A DNA stretch of 64,000 bases from Pseudomonas sp. Q1-7 (GTDB lineage: Bacteria; Pseudomonadota; Gammaproteobacteria; Pseudomonadales; Pseudomonadaceae). The notes beneath the pieces were generated by a model. That model saw only the letters and a program-made list of their open reading frames with translations, searched no databases and had not been told where the DNA came from. Position numbers and translations under genes: made by a program. Positions 1 through 8,147 of this stretch are shown here, one piece after another. Within the stretch, counting starts at the first letter, position 1. Each line of letters opens with the position of its first letter. Location of the stretch: the NCBI RefSeq assembly GCF_028010285.1, contig NZ_CP116304.1, forward strand, positions 2,744,501 through 2,808,500, read 5' to 3'.

Positions 1-450
1 TTCAAGCAGCAGCAGAACGTGCTCAGGCACATCGACCTGGCCCGCCAGGAAGGCGCCCGCGTGGTGGCCGGTGGCGAGCGCCTGGACGGCGACGGCTTCT
101 TCGTCCAGCCCACTGTGCTGGCGGATGTGAACCACGCGATGACCGTGGCCCGCGAAGAGGTGTTCGGTCCGGTGCTGTCGGTGATTCCCTTCACCGACGA
201 AGACGCCATGATCGAACTGGCCAACGACAGTCCCTACGGCCTGGCCGCCAGCCTCTGGACCAACGACCTGTCCAAGGCGATGAACCTGGTGCCGCGCATC
301 GAGGCCGGCACCGTCTGGGTCAACGCCCACGTGCTGCTGGACCCGAACATGCCGTTCGGCGGCGTCAAGCAATCCGGCATGGGCCGCGAGTTCGGCCGCG
401 CCGTGATCGAGGCCTATACCGAGCTGAAGTCGGTGTGCATCGCCCACTGA
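1..450 (+). CDS. Aldehyde dehydrogenase, C-terminal part (5' end outside window)
   Basis: NAD(P)-dependent aldehyde dehydrogenase, probably oxidising an aldehyde to its acid in the cytoplasm. Only the last 149 codons are present and the frame is open to the left edge, so the catalytic Cys and Glu are not visible. The visible part carries family C-terminal motifs: EEVFGPVL, the NDSPYGL loop, VWVNAH and PFGGVKQSGMGRE, ending in YTELKSV. The C-terminus closely resembles that of the complete aldehyde dehydrogenase at 4609-6102, so the two are probably paralogues of the phenylacetaldehyde or betaine-aldehyde type. Substrate cannot be assigned. A strong terminator follows. Confidence 0.93.
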   Translation, partial: FKQQQNVLRHIDLARQEGARVVAGGERLDGDGFFVQPTVLADVNHAMTVAREEVFGPVLSVIPFTDEDAMIELANDSPYGLAASLWTNDLSKAMNLVPRIEAGTVWVNAHVLLDPNMPFGGVKQSGMGREFGRAVIEAYTELKSVCIAH

Positions 451-467
451 TCCTGAACCCTCGATTT

Positions 468-500
468 CCGGCAGGCGCCTTCACGCCTGCCGGTCTTTTT
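468..500 (+). terminator. Rho-independent terminator after the aldehyde dehydrogenase
   Basis: Ten-base inverted repeat CCGGCAGGCG / CGCCTGCCGG with a 6-nt loop, followed by TCTTTTT, 18 bases after the stop codon. The next gene is convergent (minus strand, ending at 627). Confidence 0.9.
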
Positions 501-626
501 GGTTCACGCTGATCCGCCCGGCACTTCGCTGGACGACCTGAGCAGAGACGGTGCGCTGACGATCCGTCGTCATCGGCGCGGAAGCCTCGACCGGCGAAAG
601 TCGGCGTGCAGGCGGGGGCGGCGCAT

Positions 627-1565
627 TCAGCGGATGGCGACCGGGTTGACGTTGACCTGGGTGGAGCCGACGTACAGCGGTTGGCCGAGCACGAACAGGA
701 ACTCCCAGGCCTGGTCGCGCACCAGCGCACGGCTGTCGATCAGTTCCAGGTTGTAGATGCCGCGCTTGGCGAGCATGTACTGGTTGACCGGGAACTCGTC
801 CTTGCCCTGCGGGTTCGGATAAACCTCCGAGGCCCAGGTGTCACCGCCGAAGGCGACGATGCCCTGGTCGGCCAGCCACTTCGCGGCCTCCATCCCGATG
901 CCCGGTTCCACGCCGAGGAATTGCTCGTTGTCCTTGCCGATCAGCTCCAGCCAGCCGGTGTTGAACAGCACCACATCCCCCTTGCGCAAGGCCAGACCTT
1001 GCTTCTTCAGCACCGCCTGGATGTCGGCCACGCTGAACTCCGTGCCGCCCGGGACGATGGCCTTGCCGTAGTGCGCGGTCATGTCCAGCACCACTCCACG
1101 CGTCACCATCGGCGGTACTTTCTCGACGCCGAGCCGGGTGACGCCATCGACGGTCACGAAATCGGCGGCCCTGTTGCCGTTGTAGTAGAGGTTGTCGATG
1201 CCGATGTGGCCGATCCCATTGAGCTGGGTGCCAACGCCGGTCCAGGCGTTCACCAGTTCATCGTTGAACGTGAACTTGTTAGGCCCCAGCGACTTGCCGG
1301 CCTGCTGCCCGACCTGCACGTTGTACAGGCGGAAGCTGCGATGGCGGAACGCTGGAAGGTTCTTGTCCACGGGTACGGCCAGCGGATACGTCTTACCCAC
1401 CTTGACCAGTCCGACCGCCTGCCTAACCACATCCGGGGTCAGCAGGTTGGCGGCGCCGATCTCATCCTCCGGACCGTAGGCGGAGGGATACCAGCCGGAC
1501 GCTGAAGCGGCCTGCATGGCAAGCGGCAGCAGGGCCGCCAGGGCGAATCTCGAAAAGGTCTTCAT
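627..1565 (-). CDS. Cyclase-family (kynurenine-formamidase fold) exported protein
   Basis: 312-aa member of the cyclase/formamidase superfamily (Pfam cyclase type), with an N-terminal signal peptide (MKTFSRFALAALLPLAMQA, cleavage near ASA-SG), so probably periplasmic. ATG at 1565 is preceded by AGGAG; longer in-frame readings lack a signal peptide. The usual family metal motif HxGTHxDxPxH is replaced by GVGTQLNGIGH: two His and the Asp are changed and only the last His remains. I recall such GTQ-type variants as a recurrent subgroup, but metal binding and reaction are uncertain. It lies 113 bases downstream of the aldo/keto reductase on the same strand and may be cotranscribed with it. Substrate unknown. 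Confidence 0.8.
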   Translation of the reverse strand: MKTFSRFALAALLPLAMQAASASGWYPSAYGPEDEIGAANLLTPDVVRQAVGLVKVGKTYPLAVPVDKNLPAFRHRSFRLYNVQVGQQAGKSLGPNKFTFNDELVNAWTGVGTQLNGIGHIGIDNLYYNGNRAADFVTVDGVTRLGVEKVPPMVTRGVVLDMTAHYGKAIVPGGTEFSVADIQAVLKKQGLALRKGDVVLFNTGWLELIGKDNEQFLGVEPGIGMEAAKWLADQGIVAFGGDTWASEVYPNPQGKDEFPVNQYMLAKRGIYNLELIDSRALVRDQAWEFLFVLGQPLYVGSTQVNVNPVAIR

Positions 1566-1678
1566 GAGGTATCTCCTGTGTTCCTTCAGGCCGCGTTGGC
1601 GGCCAGATGGATGAAGGTGGCGTAAGGCGTCGAGGCCGATGCTGAATCCAGTAGGCGAGAGCGGGACGGCATCGGTCC

Positions 1679-2482
1679 TCAATCCCAGCGGGGGGACAGG
1701 CCCTTGGGGTCGACCTCGCGCCCGTTGCGTTCCAGCCGCGCGATCCTGGCCATGTCGTCGGCGTCCAGGCGCAGTTCGCGGGCCAGCAGGTTGCTGGCCA
1801 GGTTCTCGCGCCTGGTCGAGGAGGGAATCACTGCGTGGCCCAGTTGCAGCGCCCAGGCCAGCGCCACCTGGGCGATGGTGGCCTGGTGCTTGTCGGCGAT
1901 CTGCGCCAGCTCCGGGTCCTGGAGGACCTTGCCGTAGGCCAGGGTCATATAGGAGGTGACGGCGATGCCCTGTTCTTCCAGGAAGGCAACCAGTTTGCGG
2001 CTCTGCAAGTAGGGGCTGAGTTCGATCTGGTTGGTGGCGATCTCGCCCTTGCCGACCGCGGCGATGGCCTGCCTGGTCAGTTCGATATTGAAGTTGGAGA
2101 GACCGATCTGGCGGGTCAGGCCCAGCGCCTTGGCTTCGGCCAGCGCGGCCATGTATTCGGCCAGCTCGACGCCGTTGCCCGGCGCCGGCCAGTGGATCAG
2201 CGTCAGGTCCACGTACTCGGTGCGCAGCTTCTTCAGGCTCTCGCGCAGGCTGGGAACCAGCTTGTTCCGGGCGTAGTTGTCCGTCCAGATCTTGGTGGTG
2301 ATGAACAGCTCGGAACGTTCGATGCCGCTCTCGGCGATGGCTTGGCCGATCTCGGCCTCATTGCCGTAGATCTGAGCGGTATCGACCGCGCGGTAGCCGA
2401 GGTCCAGTGCATGACGCAGCGAATCAATGACAGTCTGGCCGGTCAGCCGGAAGGTGCCGACGCCGAAGGGAGGAACACGCAT
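1679..2482 (-). CDS. dkgB: Aldo/keto reductase, 2,5-diketo-D-gluconate reductase B type
   Basis: 267-aa NADPH-dependent aldo/keto reductase of the cytoplasm, the same length as E. coli DkgB and very similar along its length as I recall it ([46 protein letters not shown]). The catalytic tetrad is visible: Asp and Tyr in [18 protein letters not shown], Lys in ITTKIW, His in [10 protein letters not shown] at 2482 has AGGAG upstream; a longer in-frame reading to 2623 would run back through the MFS remnant and is not credible. DkgB enzymes reduce keto-aldehydes such as methylglyoxal as well as diketogluconate. The gene follows a disrupted MFS gene on the same strand. Confidence 0.9.
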   Translation of the reverse strand: MRVPPFGVGTFRLTGQTVIDSLRHALDLGYRAVDTAQIYGNEAEIGQAIAESGIERSELFITTKIWTDNYARNKLVPSLRESLKKLRTEYVDLTLIHWPAPGNGVELAEYMAALAEAKALGLTRQIGLSNFNIELTRQAIAAVGKGEIATNQIELSPYLQSRKLVAFLEEQGIAVTSYMTLAYGKVLQDPELAQIADKHQATIAQVALAWALQLGHAVIPSSTRRENLASNLLARELRLDADDMARIARLERNGREVDPKGLSPRWD

Positions 2483-2523
2483 GAGGGACTCCTGCGAAGG
2501 GTGAGGGAATGTGACGGTTGTGG

Positions 2524-2826
2524 TCAGGCGAGAGCGGGCCCGGGCGAGGCCGCGCGCCGATCCAGACGGCCGGACAAGGCCGTGAGCCCCAAGGCAGCCA
2601 GCGTCACGACCGCGGCGATCCACGGAGCCTGGGCCAGGCCGGTCAGCGCGTTCAGGATCGGCGCGCCGATGGCGACGCCGAGCGCACAGAGGCTGACCAG
2701 AAGGCCGGCGGAGGGCAGTGAGACGCCGAGATCGGCGGCGATGGTCGGGATCAGGCCGGCGATGGCGAATTCGGTCGTACCGATGGCGAAGGCCGCCAGG
2801 GTCAGGGCGAGCAGTGCAAGGGGCAT
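2524..2826 (-). pseudogene. Internally deleted MFS transporter remnant
   Basis: A 100-codon open frame whose first 60 or so residues match the N-terminus of AraJ/PbuE-type drug-efflux MFS transporters ([51 protein letters not shown]). The remainder ([20 protein letters not shown], then RLDRR) looks like the last transmembrane helix and tail of the same family. Intact members are about 390-400 aa, so roughly 300 internal residues are gone while the frame stayed open. It can span the membrane only about three times and is unlikely to transport. It sits 41 bases upstream of the DkgB-type reductase, and its start region may still supply that gene's promoter. Confidence 0.75.
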
Positions 2827-3108
2827 GGCTGCGATCCGGTGAGTTAAGCAGTGGTTCGCAGTGTGCGGGGATTACATTTGCAGATTAAGCGCTGTATCGG
2901 CCAAATTTATTTGATTAAAAATCAAGAATATGGGCGGCTGGTGTCGTTGTTCTGCGGGCAGACGCCCGACGTGCGCCACTGCAGGCGAAGCGATTCGGCG
3001 CAGGAAGACGTCAAAAATTCTGCGATCTGCACCGTCCCAGTGCTGAAAGTCTTGCGGATTCCAGCGCTGGACTAAGCTTTCGGCAGTCCCCGACCGAAGG
3101 TCCGTCCC
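2827..3108. promoter_or_regulatory. Divergent intergenic region, AT-rich, with a perfect inverted repeat
   Basis: 282 bases between the MFS remnant (minus) and the glutamine-synthetase-family gene (plus). It is much more AT-rich than its surroundings at 2870-2930. A perfect 6-bp inverted repeat TTGATT-AAA-AATCAA lies at 2911-2925, a plausible operator. The arms resemble an ANR/FNR half-site but the spacing is five rather than four. No gene was found; the 2851-3075 open frame has no homology I recognise. Confidence 0.45.
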
Positions 3109-4482
3109 ATGAGCGAACCCCTCCTCAGCTTCGACGAACTCAAGAAGGCCGTTGCCAGCGGCGAGATCGATACGGTGCTGGCCTGCATGGTGGACATGCA
3201 GGGGCGATTGGTGGGCAAGCGGTTCCAGGCCGAGTTCTTCGTCGACAGCGCCTTCGAGGAAACCCACTGCTGCAACTACCTGCTGGCCGACGACATCGAC
3301 ATGGAGCCGGTGCCGGGCTACGCCGCCGCCAGCTGGAGCAAGGGTTACGGCGACTTCGTGCTGAAACCGGACATGGGCACCCTGCGTCGGGTGCCCTGGC
3401 TGGAATGCACGGCCCTGGTGCTCTGCGATGTGCTCGACCATCACCACCGCGAAGACCTGCCCCACAGCCCGCGGGCCATTCTCCGCAAGCAGGTGGCGCG
3501 GCTGGCCGAACGCGGCTATGTCGGCATGTTCGCCTCGGAGCTGGAGTTCTACCTCTTCGACGAGAGCTACGAGGCCATCCACCGGCGCAACTACAGCCAT
3601 CCGAAGACCGCGTCGCACTACATCGAGGACTACAGCATCCTCCAGACCACCCGCGAGGAGCCGGTGCTGCGCGCCATCCGCAAGCACCTGCAGGCCTGCG
3701 GCGTGCCGGTGGAGAATTCGAAAGGGGAGTGGGGACCGGGGCAGGAGGAGATCAACGTCCGCTACGCCGACGCGCTGACCATGGCCGACCGCCATGTACT
3801 GATCAAGCACGCCTGCAAGGAGATTGCCCACCAGCAGGGCAAGTCCATCACCTTCATGGCCAAGTGGCGCTACGACCTGGCCGGCTCCAGCTGCCATGTG
3901 CACAGCTCGCTGTGGGACAAGCGCGGTAAAAAGCCGCTGTTCTTCGACGGCCGGAACGAGTTCGGCATGTCGAAGCTGATGCGCGGCTGGGTCGCCGGCC
4001 AGCTCAGCTACGCCAGCGAGATCACCTATTTCCTCGCGCCCTACATCAACTCCTACAAGCGCTTCCAGGCCGGCACCTTCGCCCCGACGCGAGCGGTATG
4101 GAGCCGCGACAACCGCACCGCCGGCTTCCGCCTCTGCGCCGAGGGCAGCAAGTCGGTACGCATCGAGTGCCGCATCGGTGGCGCTGACCTGAATCCCTAC
4201 CTGGCTTTCGCCGCGTTGATCGCCGCAGGGTTGGCCGGCATCGATGAGCAGCTCGAACTGGGCAAGCCGTTCGAAGGCGATGCCTACATCGACGATCAGT
4301 TGCCAGAGGTGGACAAGACCCTGCGCGACGCCACCGCCGCCCTCAAGGGCTCAGTCATGTTGCGCAAGGCCTTCGGCGACGAGGTGGTCGATCACTACGT
4401 GCACACCGCCGAGTGGGAGCAGAAGGAATACGACCGGCGCATCACCGACTGGGAGTTGCAGCGCGGTTTCGAGCGCTATTGA
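3109..4482 (+). CDS. Glutamine-synthetase-family gamma-glutamyl-amine ligase
   Basis: 457-aa protein with the glutamine synthetase catalytic domain. Visible motifs are the metal/glutamate-binding FASELEFYLF, GEWGPGQEEIN, the ATP-site GSSCHVHSSLWD, NSYKRFQAGTFAPT and the C-terminal RIECRIGGADLNPYLAFAA. It lacks resemblance to GlnA in the N-terminal part and fits the PuuA/PauA/IpuC group, which ligates glutamate to an amine using ATP in the cytoplasm. Beside aldehyde dehydrogenases and an amine dehydrogenase, an amine-catabolic role is likely, but the amine is not deducible. ATG at 3109 is the first in-frame start. It is transcribed toward the convergent aldehyde dehydrogenase. Confidence 0.85.
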   Translation: MSEPLLSFDELKKAVASGEIDTVLACMVDMQGRLVGKRFQAEFFVDSAFEETHCCNYLLADDIDMEPVPGYAAASWSKGYGDFVLKPDMGTLRRVPWLECTALVLCDVLDHHHREDLPHSPRAILRKQVARLAERGYVGMFASELEFYLFDESYEAIHRRNYSHPKTASHYIEDYSILQTTREEPVLRAIRKHLQACGVPVENSKGEWGPGQEEINVRYADALTMADRHVLIKHACKEIAHQQGKSITFMAKWRYDLAGSSCHVHSSLWDKRGKKPLFFDGRNEFGMSKLMRGWVAGQLSYASEITYFLAPYINSYKRFQAGTFAPTRAVWSRDNRTAGFRLCAEGSKSVRIECRIGGADLNPYLAFAALIAAGLAGIDEQLELGKPFEGDAYIDDQLPEVDKTLRDATAALKGSVMLRKAFGDEVVDHYVHTAEWEQKEYDRRITDWELQRGFERY

Positions 4483-4518
4483 GACGGACGGTGCTGTCGC
4501 GCCTGACGGCGCTCCGCA

Positions 4519-4546
4519 GGGTGGACCGGTGTCGCCTGGTCCACCC
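4519..4546 (+). other. Hairpin downstream of the glutamine-synthetase-family gene
   Basis: Nine-base perfect stem GGGTGGACC / GGTCCACCC with a 10-nt loop, 36 bases after the stop codon. No U-run follows, so it may protect the 3' end or assist termination rather than terminate alone. Confidence 0.5.
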
Positions 4547-4557
4547 GAACGCTCCAG

Positions 4558-4600
4558 CCTCGGCGTGGATGACTTTTTTCATTCACCCAAGACGCCGAGG
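4558..4600. terminator. Stem-loop between convergent genes
   Basis: Perfect nine-base inverted repeat CCTCGGCGT / ACGCCGAGG enclosing a 25-nt loop that contains six T. It lies between the ends of two convergent genes (4482 and 4609). Neither strand has a T-run after the stem, so termination is inferred from position only. Confidence 0.45.
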
Positions 4601-4608
4601 GGGGCTCC

Positions 4609-6102
4609 TCAGAGCTTGATCAGCACCGACTTCAGCTCGGTGTAATGTTCGATGGCTGCCGCGCCCATCTCGCGACCGACGCCGGAGAGCTTGTAGCCGC
4701 CGAAGGGCAGGGCCGGGTCGAGGGCGCTGTGGCAGTTGACCCACACCGAGCCGGACTTGATGCGCGGCACCATGCGGTGCACCGCCGAGAGGTCGTTGGA
4801 CCAGATGCTGGCGCCCAGGCCGTAGGGGTTGTCGTTGGCCAGGCGCACCGCCTCGTCGAGGTCGTCGAAGGGCATGGCCACCAGCACCGGGCCGAAGATT
4901 TCTTCCTGCACCAGGCGGTGTCTTTGGTCGACGTCGACGATCACCGTCGGCTTGACGAAGTAGCCGGGACCGAAGCCTTCGCCGCCGCAGGCGATGGTGG
5001 CGCCCAGTTCGCGGCCCAGTTCGATGTAGCCGGTGACGCGGTCCTGCTGCTTGGCGGAGATCAGCGGGCCCATCTGTACGCTGGGGTCCAGGCCGTTGCC
5101 CAGTTTCATGCCGTTGGCGATGCCGGCGATGTCGGCAACCACGTTGTCGAAATGCTTGCGGTGCACGTAGAGACGCGAGCCGGCGCAGCAGACCTGGCCC
5201 TGGTTGAAGAAGATCGCGGTGGCGGCGCCGGCGGCGGCTTCCTGCAGGTTGGCGTCGGGCATGACGATGGTCGGCGACTTGCCACCCAGTTCCAGGGTCA
5301 CGCGGGTCATGTTGTCCATGGCCGCCTTGCCGATCTGTTTGCCGACCTCGGTGGAGCCGGTGAAGGTCAGCTTGTCCACGCCGGGGTGGCGGGTGAGGGC
5401 GACGCCGGCATTGAGGCCGGTGCCGGTGACCACGTTGAACACCCCAGCCGGGTAGCCTGCCTCCAGCACCAACTCGGCCAGCTTGAGGGCGGTCAGCGGG
5501 GTTTCGTCGGCGGGCTTCAGCACCAGGGTGCAGCCGGTGGCCAGGGCCGGGCCGAGCTTCCAGCAGGCCAGCAACAGGGGGAAGTTCCAGGCGACGATGG
5601 CGCCGACCACGCCCACCGCCTCGCGGCGGATGTAGCCGTGGAACTGGTCATTGGGCATCAGCGGCAGGGACGGATCGACCGTGGTCCCTTCGATTTTGGT
5701 GGCCCAGCCGGCCATGTAGCGAAGGAAGTCGATGGCCAGTTGCACGTCCATCACCTGGGCCACGGCGGCGCTCTTGCCGTTGTTCAGGCATTCCAGCTCG
5801 GCCAGTTCCTGGGCGTCGCGCTCCATCAGGTCGGCCAGGCGCCACAGCAGGTTCTGCCGTTCGCGCGGACGCATGCGGCTCCAGGCCGAGTCGTCGAAGG
5901 CCTGGCGGGCCGCCTGCACGGCACGGTCCACGTCATCGGCCGTGGCGGAGGGCACCTCGCCGAGGACTTCACCGGTGGCCGGGTTGCGGAATCTCATGGT
6001 GGCGCCGCTGGCGGCGTCCTGCCATTCGGAGCCGACCAGCATCTTCAGCGGGCGATTGAGGAAGGCGCGGGTCTGGGGAAGGACGGGCAGATCGAGGAGC
6101 AT
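4609..6102 (-). CDS. NAD-dependent aldehyde dehydrogenase (phenylacetaldehyde/amine-derived aldehyde type)
   Basis: 497-aa full-length class aldehyde dehydrogenase that oxidises an aldehyde to the acid in the cytoplasm. Visible residues are Asn in AWNFP (about 173), general-base Glu271 in LELGGKSP, nucleophile Cys305 in GQVCCAGSR, and the EEIFGPV and PFGGYKLSGVGRE motifs. It is divergent from the quinohemoprotein amine dehydrogenase genes. In P. putida I recall a phenylacetaldehyde dehydrogenase (peaE) next to the same dehydrogenase, so this enzyme probably takes the aldehyde released by that enzyme. A sigma-54 type promoter at 6142-6156 precedes it. Exact aldehyde not determinable. Confidence 0.92.
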   Translation of the reverse strand: MLLDLPVLPQTRAFLNRPLKMLVGSEWQDAASGATMRFRNPATGEVLGEVPSATADDVDRAVQAARQAFDDSAWSRMRPRERQNLLWRLADLMERDAQELAELECLNNGKSAAVAQVMDVQLAIDFLRYMAGWATKIEGTTVDPSLPLMPNDQFHGYIRREAVGVVGAIVAWNFPLLLACWKLGPALATGCTLVLKPADETPLTALKLAELVLEAGYPAGVFNVVTGTGLNAGVALTRHPGVDKLTFTGSTEVGKQIGKAAMDNMTRVTLELGGKSPTIVMPDANLQEAAAGAATAIFFNQGQVCCAGSRLYVHRKHFDNVVADIAGIANGMKLGNGLDPSVQMGPLISAKQQDRVTGYIELGRELGATIACGGEGFGPGYFVKPTVIVDVDQRHRLVQEEIFGPVLVAMPFDDLDEAVRLANDNPYGLGASIWSNDLSAVHRMVPRIKSGSVWVNCHSALDPALPFGGYKLSGVGREMGAAAIEHYTELKSVLIKL

Positions 6103-6141
6103 GGGAAGTGCCTCTGTTCGTTGGAGTTGTTCCCCACTTTC

Positions 6142-6156
6142 GCAACCGCCATGCCA
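6142..6156 (-). promoter_or_regulatory. Sigma-54 (-24/-12) promoter of the aldehyde dehydrogenase
   Basis: On the minus strand the sequence TGGCATGGCGGTTGC matches the RpoN consensus TGGCAYR-N4-TTGC exactly, with the correct 12-base distance between the GG and GC doublets. The -12 side lies about 40 bases before the aldehyde dehydrogenase start codon. Transcription from such promoters needs an enhancer-binding activator. Confidence 0.75.
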
Positions 6157-6242
6157 AGGCCGTTTTTACCTTGTAACCAATTGATTGATAAACATTTTGT
6201 GGGGCATTCCGCGGGGTTCTCCCACGCTGCGCTGTTGCAGTT

Positions 6243-6325
6243 TGAGACGGCCTGAGACGCGTCTGGAACAGTGGCGCCGTCTACCTTTGTCAGGGAACTC
6301 CGGCCCAGTCTCAGCCTGGAACAGT
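6243..6325. promoter_or_regulatory. Repeated enhancer-like sites between aldehyde dehydrogenase and qhpA
   Basis: Two copies of CTGGAACAGT at 6263-6272 and 6316-6325, 53 bases apart (about five helical turns), each next to TGAGAC/GTCTCA motifs: TGAGAC at 6243 and 6253, GTCTCA at 6308, and the palindrome AGACGCGTCT at 6255-6264. They lie about 90-180 bases upstream of the sigma-54 element, the usual distance for enhancer-binding-protein sites. The remaining 406-base gap (6103-6508) holds no gene; a -35/-10 promoter for the plus-strand gene could not be picked with confidence. Confidence 0.5.
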
Positions 6326-6508
6326 CTGTCGCGAAATTAGACGGCGGGGCCCTTGGCCAACATCCCCCTCAGGTCGGAGTTTTTAGAATAAGCCGTTGTA
6401 ATAAAAGGACTTTCATCGGCATGGCACACATTATGTATTTGCCGTGACAGCTGCACCCGCTCCGCCGTGGGGTGCAAACCATAAGAACAACACCGTGGAG
6501 GTCTGACC

Positions 6509-8074
6509 TTGAAGACGACTCGACTCCGGCAGCACGCGGGCACCCTGGCACTGGCCATGGCGTCCCTGGTGTTCGCCCAGGCCCAGGCAGCGGAGGAGGG
6601 GCCGGCCCTCCTCAAGTCCAAGTGCATGGGTTGCCACATCCCCGAGGGCAACGATTCCTACAGCCGCATCAGCCACCAGCGCAAGACGCCCGAAGGCTGG
6701 CTGATGAGCATCGCGCGCATGCAGGTGATGCATGGCCTCTCGATCAGCGATGACGATCGCCGCACCCTGGTCAAGTACCTCGCCGACACGCAGGGCCTGG
6801 CGCCCAGCGAGACGGACGGCGTGCGCTACGCCATGGAGCGCCGGCTGAACACCGTCGAGCAGTTCGACGATCAACTGAGCCAGATGTGCGGCCGCTGCCA
6901 CTCCGGTGCCCGTGTCGCCCTGCAGCGCCGTCCCGCCAAGGAGTGGGAGCACCTGGTGAACTTCCACCTCGGCCAGTGGCCGTCCCTCGAATACCAGGCC
7001 CAGTCCCGCGACCGCGACTGGCTGGAGATCGCCCTCAAGGACACCGTGCCGGACCTGGCCAAGCGCTTCCCCCTGGAAAACCAGGCCTGGGCCGATTGGC
7101 AGAAGGCCAAGCCGAAGGCAGGCAGCTTGCCGGGGCAGTGGAGCTTCAGCGGCCATATGCTCGCCAAGGGGGATGTGCGCGGCGTGATGACGGTGACGGC
7201 CGGCGCTGGCGATACCTTCACGGTCGAGGTGAAGGGCCAGTACGCCGACGGCACGCCGTTCAACGGCAGCGGCTCGGCGATCCTCTACAACGGCTATGAG
7301 TGGCGCGGCAACCTGAAGGTCGGCGACACCAGCATGCGCCAGGTCTTCGCCGCCCTGAACGGTGAGATGAAGGGGCGCATGTTCGAGGCCGAGCACGACG
7401 AGCGTGGCCTGGACTTCAGTGCCGCGAAGGACGGCAACGCCAAGCTGCTGGCGGTGCAGCCGGGCCACCTCAAGGCCGGCAGCGAGGCCGAGCTGACCCT
7501 GGTGGGCAGCGGCCTGTCCGGCACGCCGGACTTCGGCTCGGGTGTGGACGTGGTGAAGGTGCTGGAAGTGTCCCCCAAGCAGATCCGCGTCAAGGTCAAA
7601 GCCGCTGCCGATGCGGCGCCGGGCATGCGCCACGTGGCCCTGGGTGAACTCAAGGGCGTTGACCTGGCCGTCTACAAGGACATCAGCGAGGTGAAGGTGG
7701 TGCCGGAGTTCTCCATCGCCCGCGTCGGCGAGAACGGTGGCTCCACGCCCAAGGTACAGGGCCGCTTCGAGGCCGAGGCCTGGGGCAAGGGCGCCGACGG
7801 TCAGCCCTACCGCATCGGTTACCTGCCGGCGAAGTGGTCGGTCGAGCCTTTCGACGAGCGCGCCAGGGAAGACGAGGACGTGAAGTACGCCGGCGTGATG
7901 CAGAAGGACGGCGTGTTCGTGCCCGGCGGCGCCGGTCCGAACCCGGAACGCAAGATGATGACCAACAACGCCGGTAACCTGAAGGTGATCGCCGAGTTGG
8001 AGGAGGGCGGCCACAAAGGCGAAGGCCACCTGATCGTCACCGTACAGCGCTGGAACAACCCGCCGCTGCCATGA
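6509..8074 (+). CDS. qhpA: Quinohemoprotein amine dehydrogenase alpha subunit (diheme cytochrome c)
   Basis: 521-aa periplasmic subunit that carries two hemes c and passes electrons from the quinone cofactor of the gamma subunit to the respiratory chain. A signal peptide ends near AQA-AEE (residue 27-28). Heme-binding motifs are C39-MG-CH43 and C127-GR-CH131; the C-terminal half contains the beta-rich domains of the family. The start is TTG at 6509, with GGAGG seven bases upstream. The first in-frame ATG lies inside the signal peptide and would truncate it. First gene of the order alpha, qhpD, gamma, beta. Confidence 0.95.
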   Translation: MKTTRLRQHAGTLALAMASLVFAQAQAAEEGPALLKSKCMGCHIPEGNDSYSRISHQRKTPEGWLMSIARMQVMHGLSISDDDRRTLVKYLADTQGLAPSETDGVRYAMERRLNTVEQFDDQLSQMCGRCHSGARVALQRRPAKEWEHLVNFHLGQWPSLEYQAQSRDRDWLEIALKDTVPDLAKRFPLENQAWADWQKAKPKAGSLPGQWSFSGHMLAKGDVRGVMTVTAGAGDTFTVEVKGQYADGTPFNGSGSAILYNGYEWRGNLKVGDTSMRQVFAALNGEMKGRMFEAEHDERGLDFSAAKDGNAKLLAVQPGHLKAGSEAELTLVGSGLSGTPDFGSGVDVVKVLEVSPKQIRVKVKAAADAAPGMRHVALGELKGVDLAVYKDISEVKVVPEFSIARVGENGGSTPKVQGRFEAEAWGKGADGQPYRIGYLPAKWSVEPFDERAREDEDVKYAGVMQKDGVFVPGGAGPNPERKMMTNNAGNLKVIAELEEGGHKGEGHLIVTVQRWNNPPLP

Positions 8075-8147
8075 CGCCACGGCTCGGGCGGGGCGTCGCT
8101 CCGCCCGGCTTCGCAACGACGATTGGGATGAATTCCGGGAGGTCGCC

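Noticed and set aside
1586..1680. A short protein-like frame (STPYATFIHLAANAA end) between the reductase and cyclase genes on the minus strand
   Set aside because: About 30 codons, no start and no recognisable family; could be chance in GC-rich DNA.
2911..2925. ANR/FNR box upstream of the glutamine-synthetase-family gene
   Set aside because: The arms TTGAT and ATCAA are separated by five bases; the ANR/FNR consensus needs four.
6422..6442. Sigma-54 promoter for the amine dehydrogenase alpha gene on the plus strand
   Set aside because: TGGCAC and TTTGC are present, but the GG-to-GC distance is 18 instead of 12.
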